Shown: piece by piece, positions 60,001 through 64,000 of the stretch
Layout: every line of letters starts with the position of its first letter
Numbering within the stretch: the stretch's first letter is position 1
Source of the DNA: Paraspadella gotoi
Lineage: Eukaryota > Chaetognatha
NCBI GenBank assembly: GCA_051294375.1
Contig: CM119270.1
Span: 14,115,316-14,179,315, forward strand
Reading direction: 5' to 3'
Length of the DNA: 64,000 bases
Translations under genes and position numbers: made by a program
Notes under the pieces: model-generated
Database searches by the model: none
What the model saw: only the letters and a program-made list of their open reading frames with translations
Told to the model about the DNA's origin: nothing

Positions 60001-62948
60001 CTTGCAGGAACCCACTATGTCATTATTTTGTAAGAGTGATGGAGGCCTTAAACCACCAAAGCCTGTCCAAAGTCAGGGGCAAGATAGCTTATTTATTAAA
60101 TGAATGGATAATTTTTATATTGGTTGTACCAATTTCATAAAAAAGAAGAAAAAAAAAGAAGAAAAATGATAAATTAAAGGAATTGAGTGATTATGAAATG
60201 CCAAGTTGCAAGTCCTAGAGGCAGAAGTTTGAGCACTGGAGCAATTTTCATGGCAGAAAGTCGGTAATCGAAAACTAAATTATGGAGAGCGGGTGTGGGG
60301 GCGCGAAATGGTGGAGAGAGGAAGGACCAGGGCGTTTAAACTTTTTTTAGATAATCAGGCAGTGTGGGGGGTGGGGGCGGCGAGGAGGCTAGTGGGGGGC
60401 CCGCCATTTCTCTCGCCGCCCCTGCCTGCCCTAAGGGAAGACATCAATGCCCGCTACAAGTTGACCGACGTAAAATTTTGGAGGTTAGGTATGTACGTAG
60501 TAAATTCTTTCTTTCTTAGAATTCAAAGAAGTATGCCATATAAAACCAATATCATACTGTCGGAGCAGATCCGACTTGAAAGAACACATTGTCAAAGAAA
60601 ACGTTTAAAAAAGTTTTAAAAGTATTACTTCTTTCGCCTCTAAAAACTACCTTTGATATCCGATCGCATGAACGGAACACCGAATCAATACAGCACTTAT
60701 CTTTATTTGTTATTGTTATGTTTGCTAATTCTTTATTTTCCCCCTTCCCTCCCTCTTTCAAACCCTCGTGCCTCCTAAAACTTTTCCATCTTGTCGCTTC
60801 CCACCTTCTCCTCCGAAACCCCTTCCTTCCACGCCCACCATCTCCAACGCCCCGTGCCCAACTCCTCCTTCAGCGAAACCCGGCGTCGGCGACGACCCCG
60901 GCGTCGTGCCATCGGAGGTCGCTACGGTACCCCCGCTTCCGGTTCGCGTCGTCGAGGAGGTCGGCGCCCAGACGCGCGGCGCCAAGGGGACGGCCGGCGC
61001 GGTTTGCGGCGTCGGCGGGCCGAGCGCAGCCGGCGCCGTCGCTGCCGTCCCCGTCGCCGGTAAAAAGAGCCCCACAAAGAAGAGCATTTTGAAGAAGGAG
61101 GCGGCGCTGCACAAGGAGGAGACGGAGAAGCTGCTCGTCGACGCGACCGAGGTCGAACCCGTCGTCCAGATCGCGGGGCCGAAGCAGCAGCAACAGCAGC
61201 ATCAACAACGGCAGCAGCCGAAACATTTCCCGCCCAAACAACCGCAGCGACAACTTCCAGAGCCTATGCAACAAATTCCCGACGCGCATCGATCCGTCGA
61301 TCCCCGACAACAGCATCCTTACCTCCAGCATTCCCCAGCCGCGCCCCCTCAACACCATTCCCCGGCGGCCGCCCCTTCTCAGCAGCAACAGCAGCAACAA
61401 CGCTATCCCCATCATCATCACCCTCCTCTTCCCTCCGCTCCCCATCATCATCATCATCATCACCATCACCATCCCCATCATCCTCGCGCCCCCCGTCCCC
61501 CGTCCACCGAGGCGCCCCCACCTCCCGCTCCCCCTCCCCCTCCGCACTCTTCCTCCTCCTCCTCTTCCTCCTCCAAACCTCTCGAAGAGCCGGAGTCTCC
61601 CATCTCAGCAATAAAGGAAATGAAGAAGCTCATCAAAAACAAGTTGGAGGACGGCGAGGCATCCTCGACGAGCCGCTCGGGGACCCAGCCGACGACGGGC
61701 CTCGACGACAGCGGCGGCGAATCCGGCGCCGAATCTGGCATCGGCGACGCCGCGCCGTGGGACGCTGGCGGCGTCGTCGCCAATTCGGTCGTCGTCGAAA
61801 CGCCGCCCCCGCCGCATCACTCCTGCGGCGCGGGGCACGCGCCACTCCAGCAGCATCAGCAGCAATCTCCTTACCACCACCACCATCACCACCACCAACA
61901 GCCTCTCTGCGGCCACACCCACCACCACTCCTCCGTCAACGACGATTCGGCGGTGGTGGAGGACGGCGACGACTCAATCGTCGGGGTCGCGTCGCAATGC
62001 GTCAGTCCCGTGCGAAGCGCGCGACACGCTCAGGGGTGCCACGTCGTCGGGCCGGCGTGTCACGCTCCCGGGTGTCAAGCGTGTCAGACTTGTCACGCCG
62101 AATGCTGCGCGGAGATGGACCGGGCGAATCAGCATCAACATCATCGCCACGCTGGTTCGTGCCACGTTGCCACGTGCCTCGTGGGTCAAGTCGGCCACGG
62201 CGATGGATGCGCCTCCTCCGTTCAGTGCTACTCGTCGCTGCCTACGCCGAGAAGGGCGTCGATGTTCGACGTCAACGGCGGCGGCGGCGGCGGCGGCGAC
62301 AGCGGCCCAGTGACTTCGCCCAAATCCAACGACGCTTCCCTCAAATCGCCGGATTTTTCCGCCGTTCGCCGACGCAGCGGCGGCGTCGGCTGCGTCGAGG
62401 GCCGACCCGGCGGCGAATACCGCCGAAGCACCGGCGGCGCCAGCAGCGTCGGCGGTAGCGGCGGCAGCGGCTACTTCGGCAGCGGCGCCGGCGTCGACAG
62501 CAGCGACGAGGATGACGACGACGAGGATGACGACGATGCCGAGGACGACGAGGATGACGACGACGCAGACCGCGCCGACGTTCACGACTCCTCGTTGTCG
62601 CCGCTGAGAAATATGGCGCTGCTCAAATCCATTCCATTCATAGACTCTGGCGACTCCAACGGAGATTCGCCGCCCAACTCCGCCGCCGCCGCCGCCTCCA
62701 ACGCCGACGTCGCCGGCCAGGCGCCGCTCGACTCTTCCGCCGGCGCCGGGAAGCGCGTCGCCGACTTTTTCGCCGTCGTCGTCGACGACGACGACACGAA
62801 ACGATCGTGCCAACAACATAAACAACAACATCCACAACAACAACAACAACCACAAAGACAACTCCAGCAACCACTGCAACCACAATCATCGCGCAATGAC
62901 AATAATGTGAATGCGTTTTATGCTACCGAGCGTTCTTGCTTATCCTAA
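39425..62948 (+). CDS. Shab: Voltage-gated potassium channel, Kv2/Shab family
   Basis: Exons: 39425-39590 (tentative), 39864-40520, 40764-40933, 41276-41383, 41754-41913, 42136-42346, 42786-43075, 43542-43736, 44122-44282, 44684-45089, 45479-45716, 45954-46065, 49147-49370, 60874-62948. All phases agree from exon 2 on; exon 1 to 2 is off by one base, so translation may start in exon 1 (with an indel) or at ATG 39915. About 1650-1720 residues. Poly-Gly and poly-Gln N-terminus, T1 domain ([20 protein letters not shown]), S1-S3, S4 ([16 protein letters not shown]), selectivity filter TTVGYGD, S6 with the PIPIIV motif, then Kv2-type [20 protein letters not shown] and [16 protein letters not shown]. 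These make it Shab-like. It would form tetrameric delayed-rectifier channels. The tail is Gln-, His-, Gly-, Asp- and Cys/His-rich. Attachment of the last exon across an 11.5-kb gapped intron rests on phase and composition (confidence about 0.6). Confidence 0.9.
39601..39740 (+). repeat. (AAAT)n microsatellite in channel intron 1
   Basis: About 135 bases of AAAT tetranucleotide immediately after the candidate exon 1 donor gtgagt. Confidence 0.95.
41019..41200 (-). mobile_element. 182-bp inverted-repeat element carrying a hammerhead-like core
   Basis: Arms of 46 bases at 41019-41064 and 41155-41200 match at all but one position (outer end 'agagattgac'), separated by a spacer with (ATAAT)n. It sits in the intron between T1-domain exons 3 and 4 of the channel. 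No clear target duplication was found. It is too short to code, so it would be non-autonomous. The spacer contains the hammerhead-like motif listed separately. Confidence 0.75.
41054..41116 (-). ncRNA. Candidate minimal type-I hammerhead ribozyme
   Basis: Read on the minus strand: CUGAUGA (plus 41098-41104), a 6-bp stem II (GGCUUG/CAAGUC, loop ACAAA), GAAA (plus 41076-41079), then CAUGUC with the predicted cleavage after the final C. Stem III is minimal (A-U and C-G around a palindromic CAUG), as described for hammerheads in Penelope-like retroelements. Stem I forms from AUUUAUAUAACG and UGUU-UUU-AUAUAAAU, with an internal loop, and extends into the element's arms. One unpaired A lies between CUGAUGA and stem II, a deviation from the textbook core, so activity is uncertain. 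Confidence 0.5.
42028..42100 (+). repeat. (CT)n microsatellite before channel exon 6
   Basis: About 70 bases of CT forming part of the pyrimidine tract upstream of the acceptor at 42135. Confidence 0.95.
42935..42965 (+). other. Compensating one-base indels in the S4-S5 linker
   Basis: As assembled, the frame reads [17 protein letters not shown]. Shifting by one base gives LARHSTGLQ, exactly the invariant Kv2 linker. One extra G at about 42935 and one missing base at about 42962-42965 explain it; the flanks before and after are in the right frame. The intact flanks and equal length (ten residues) favour sequence error over biology. Confidence 0.9.
45208..45254 (+). repeat. Short telomere-like (CCCTAA)-type repeat
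   Basis: Degenerate 'ctaaccctaatcactaacc' units with a period of about 12-13 bases, next to an (AT)n tract, in the channel intron between exons 10 and 11. Confidence 0.6.
46070..49146 (+). other. Channel intron between exons 12 and 13
   Basis: Three kilobases without a supported exon. It holds (CT)n tracts at about 46420-46505 and 46617-46695, a GC-rich stretch at 47480-47700 with short ORFs but no family match, a pyrimidine tract at 48060-48290, and a purine/A-rich tract at 48400-48880. The exon 12 end may instead be a stop (taa at 46067-46069) in a short isoform if the donor at 46066 is not used. Confidence 0.6.
46420..46700 (+). repeat. Paired (CT)n microsatellites
   Basis: Two CT tracts, about 85 and 80 bases, separated by about 110 bases of unique sequence. 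Confidence 0.9.
49877..50178 (+). repeat. (CT)n and (GA)n microsatellites in opposite orientation
   Basis: CT tracts at 49877-49944 and 50033-50075 followed by a GA tract at 50113-50178. The pair can fold into a hairpin in RNA. Confidence 0.9.
50280..50530. promoter_or_regulatory. CpG-rich block with E2F-like palindrome and TATA-like box
   Basis: CG alternation (about 50300-50342), then 'attggcgcgccaat' at 50381-50394, a perfect palindrome containing two inverted CCAAT cores and an E2F-like GGCGCC-type centre, immediately followed by 'atttatac'. The composition stands out from the intron around it. It may be an internal promoter of the channel gene or of a minus-strand transcript. Confidence 0.35.
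54016..55440 (+). repeat. Extended C/T-rich tract
   Basis: More than a kilobase strongly biased to pyrimidines on the plus strand, with many 'ccatctcccc' and 'tccccc' variants and an AT-rich break at about 54340-54580 and 54740-54930. Not coding. Confidence 0.7.
57012..57120 (+). repeat. Interspersed repeat family, copy 2
   Basis: Contains 'ccttaaaccagcaaa', 'gggcaagatag', 'gaatggataattttt' and 'gtaccatttcata', in the same order as the copy at 60040-60140. Confidence 0.6.
57482..59160 (+). mobile_element. Possible degenerate LTR retroelement (copia-like) remnant
   Basis: A TATA-like 'ctatataagg' lies near 57592. A primer-site-like 'ttatggtcc' lies near 57945. At 58383-58421 the sequence [13 protein letters not shown] resembles the gag motif of copia-type elements. 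No reverse transcriptase, integrase or second LTR was found, and the frame is short (58283-58498). The boundaries are rough guesses based on a change in sequence character. Confidence 0.25.
59696..60424 (+). mobile_element. Non-autonomous hAT-type DNA transposon
   Basis: Terminal inverted repeats 'caggggcggcgagag' at 59696-59710 and its reverse complement at 60410-60424 match over 15 bases. They are flanked by a perfect 8-bp duplication 'cctgccct' (59688-59695 and 60425-60432), the hallmark of hAT insertion. The 729-bp body is A-rich with no transposase ORF, and contains two tails of the interspersed repeat family (about 59815-59865 and 60040-60140). Confidence 0.85.
60040..60140 (+). repeat. 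Interspersed repeat family, copy 3
   Basis: 'ccttaaaccaccaaag', 'caggggcaagatagctta', 'gaatggataatttttatatt' and 'gtaccaatttcata', inside the hAT-type element; closest to the copy at 57012-57120. Confidence 0.65.
61990..62245 (+). other. Cys/His-rich segment of the channel C-terminal exon
   Basis: Within exon 14 about 11 Cys and many His fall in about 70 residues, including [21 protein letters not shown] and SCHVATC. A His run of about ten lies earlier in the same exon (about 61440-61475). It could bind metal or form disulphide-prone clusters; Kv2 tails are not known for this as far as I am aware. Confidence 0.7.
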
Positions 62949-64000
62949 CGTATGCTGTTCACTTTGACAAAAAAAAAAACAAAAAAAAAAATTTAACCAC
63001 GACCAAACTAGTATTGCATTACAATTAAAGCGGAAATACAATTAAATAAAGCTTGCAATAAATATAACGGATCCTTTTCATGTTTTTCCCAGTCTCGATT
63101 TATTTTTGGAAGGAAATGGGGAGTGACAGCGAGAAATCGTTGTGAAATAGTTCCAACTTTAGTAAGTAACTTAAGTAAAAAGAACAGCTTAATTGTCTTC
63201 CCTGTCCAATAGGAAAGATAGGCAGATAGAGAGACAAGGAGAGAGAGAGAAACAACAACCAAAGATCCAAATCTTTCCTGTTGAGCGCGAGCTTGAATTC
63301 ATTTGATACAGTGACTTCAGGGTAACGAAAAAATCATAAACAGAAAGTTCGAAGAAGTTGAACCTGAAAGTTTTTACTCTTCTTCCTGAGTCTCGAAAGC
63401 AAACCAGTAATTAACGGGAAAAACGACCATTTTTAAAATTATCGTGTACAGCAGTTTAAAAAAAAATCGTCAAATAAAAACCAGCATAAATGTGAATTCA
63501 ATTCATTCGTTTTCGCGTCGTTGATCAATTAATGATAACAGATTCGGAGATACTAATCGACGAAGTTTACTCATTTCCAAATTTAGAGAAGAACGACGTC
63601 AAGAACAAACGTTTAAAATTAAAAATAATAATTGTTTAAATATCTTCGAACAACTTTTATTAAAAGTAATATATCTTTTTTGGTTACTTGCACCAACGAA
63701 AGAATGATAGCTCGGTTATAACAACAGTTATTATCACTAATAGATCTTTTATCATAACGAACAAGTCTTTCATAACCGCTAATATATCTTTTATTATCAG
63801 TAACGTATCATTGAATAAGATCAATCTGAGGCGGCCTGTCTTGAAGAGCTTAATAATTTTCTGTCTGAGAGAAAAAACGCAAAATATCCTCTTCAAACTA
63901 GAATGTCTATTCTCTCAAAATAGCATTAAAAATAATATAATAATACAAAATAAAGGGAAAGGTCATGTCCGGACTGAACCCGACAACTACAACAATGACA
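62949..64000. other. 3' flank of the channel gene
   Basis: AT-rich sequence with an AATAAA at 63045-63050, about 100 bases after the stop, that probably ends the channel transcript. Beyond it I see no gene, only short imperfect repeats of 'ataacg/taatatatct' near 63700-63800. Confidence 0.5.
63045..63050 (+). terminator. Polyadenylation signal of the potassium channel gene
   Basis: AATAAA followed by AT-rich sequence about 100 bases downstream of the exon 14 stop codon. Confidence 0.5.

Larger units (their letters stand above)
59522..60460 (+). mobile_element. Older repeat with 15-bp inverted ends, interrupted by a hAT element
   Basis: The ends 'ttgtagcgggcattg' (59522-59536) and its reverse complement (60445-60459) match perfectly. 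Without the inner insertion it would be about 200 bases. It includes the tRNA-like segment 'gtggctcgttgcgtaaatcc' and 'tcagctcatgacca' shared with the element at 1384-1590. Confidence 0.55.
49371..60873 (+). other. 11.5-kb channel intron with gaps and mobile elements
   Basis: No exon was recognised. From left to right: CT/GA microsatellites (49877-50178), a CpG-rich block (50280-50530), N gaps at 51234-52097 and 52740-53662, a 25-N gap at 53991-54015, a C/T-rich tract to about 55440, (ATT)n sequence at 55960-56130, pyrimidine then purine tracts at 56200-56700, a repeat copy near 57012, a possible LTR-retroelement remnant (57482-59160) and nested elements at 59522-60460. Because of the gaps, missing small exons cannot be excluded. 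Confidence 0.55.

Noticed and set aside
61264-62885. Long open frames on the minus strand and other plus frames across the last channel exon
   Set aside because: They are shadows of a GC-rich repetitive coding exon; the channel frame alone fits the upstream phase.

Overview
The window is animal nuclear DNA, most likely from an arthropod. The reasons are spliced genes with GT-AG introns, AATAAA signals, no operons, and a Kv2/Shab channel whose pore and post-S6 regions read like arthropod Shab. The sequence is crowded with dinucleotide and tetranucleotide microsatellites, mostly (GA)n/(CT)n, and has about 15 N gaps. Several coding exons carry single-base frame breaks, so it looks like a draft assembly that was not fully polished. 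The species cannot be named from the sequence.

Layout: (1) 1-2.1 kb is intergenic, with a tRNA-related SINE-like repeat. (2) 2.1-4.1 kb, plus strand: a five-exon secreted H-type lectin with a coiled-coil stalk, plus a possible alternative signal-peptide exon. (3) 4.95-6.07 kb, plus: a small three-exon gene with a distal His and an Asn-Cys motif that recall permuted papain-fold (LRAT/PPPDE-type) proteins. (4) 8.76-17.09 kb, plus: a full ABCC/MRP transporter in 13 exons with one apparent missing base. (5) 17.84-18.75 kb, minus, convergent with the transporter: a two-exon single-pass membrane protein with one PPxY and one LPxY motif, the layout of a Nedd4-family adaptor. (6) 18.9-39.4 kb: no gene I can support, but microsatellites, gaps, a 0.5-kb tandem duplication, CpG-rich stretches and an ETS-like cluster that may include the potassium-channel promoter. 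(7) 39.4-62.9 kb, plus: a Kv2/Shab voltage-gated K+ channel in about 14 exons, including an 11.5-kb intron full of repeats. (8) 63-64 kb: AT-rich 3' flank.

The genes are ordinary neighbours rather than a pathway. The most unusual material lies in the channel gene: a 46-bp inverted repeat with a hammerhead-ribozyme-like motif at its tip inside an intron, compensating one-base indels that scramble the invariant S4-S5 linker, a Cys/His-rich C-terminal exon, and a hAT element with perfect 8-bp target duplication inserted into another repeat. Exon joins were inferred by matching reading frame and splice consensus by eye; no transcript evidence was available.
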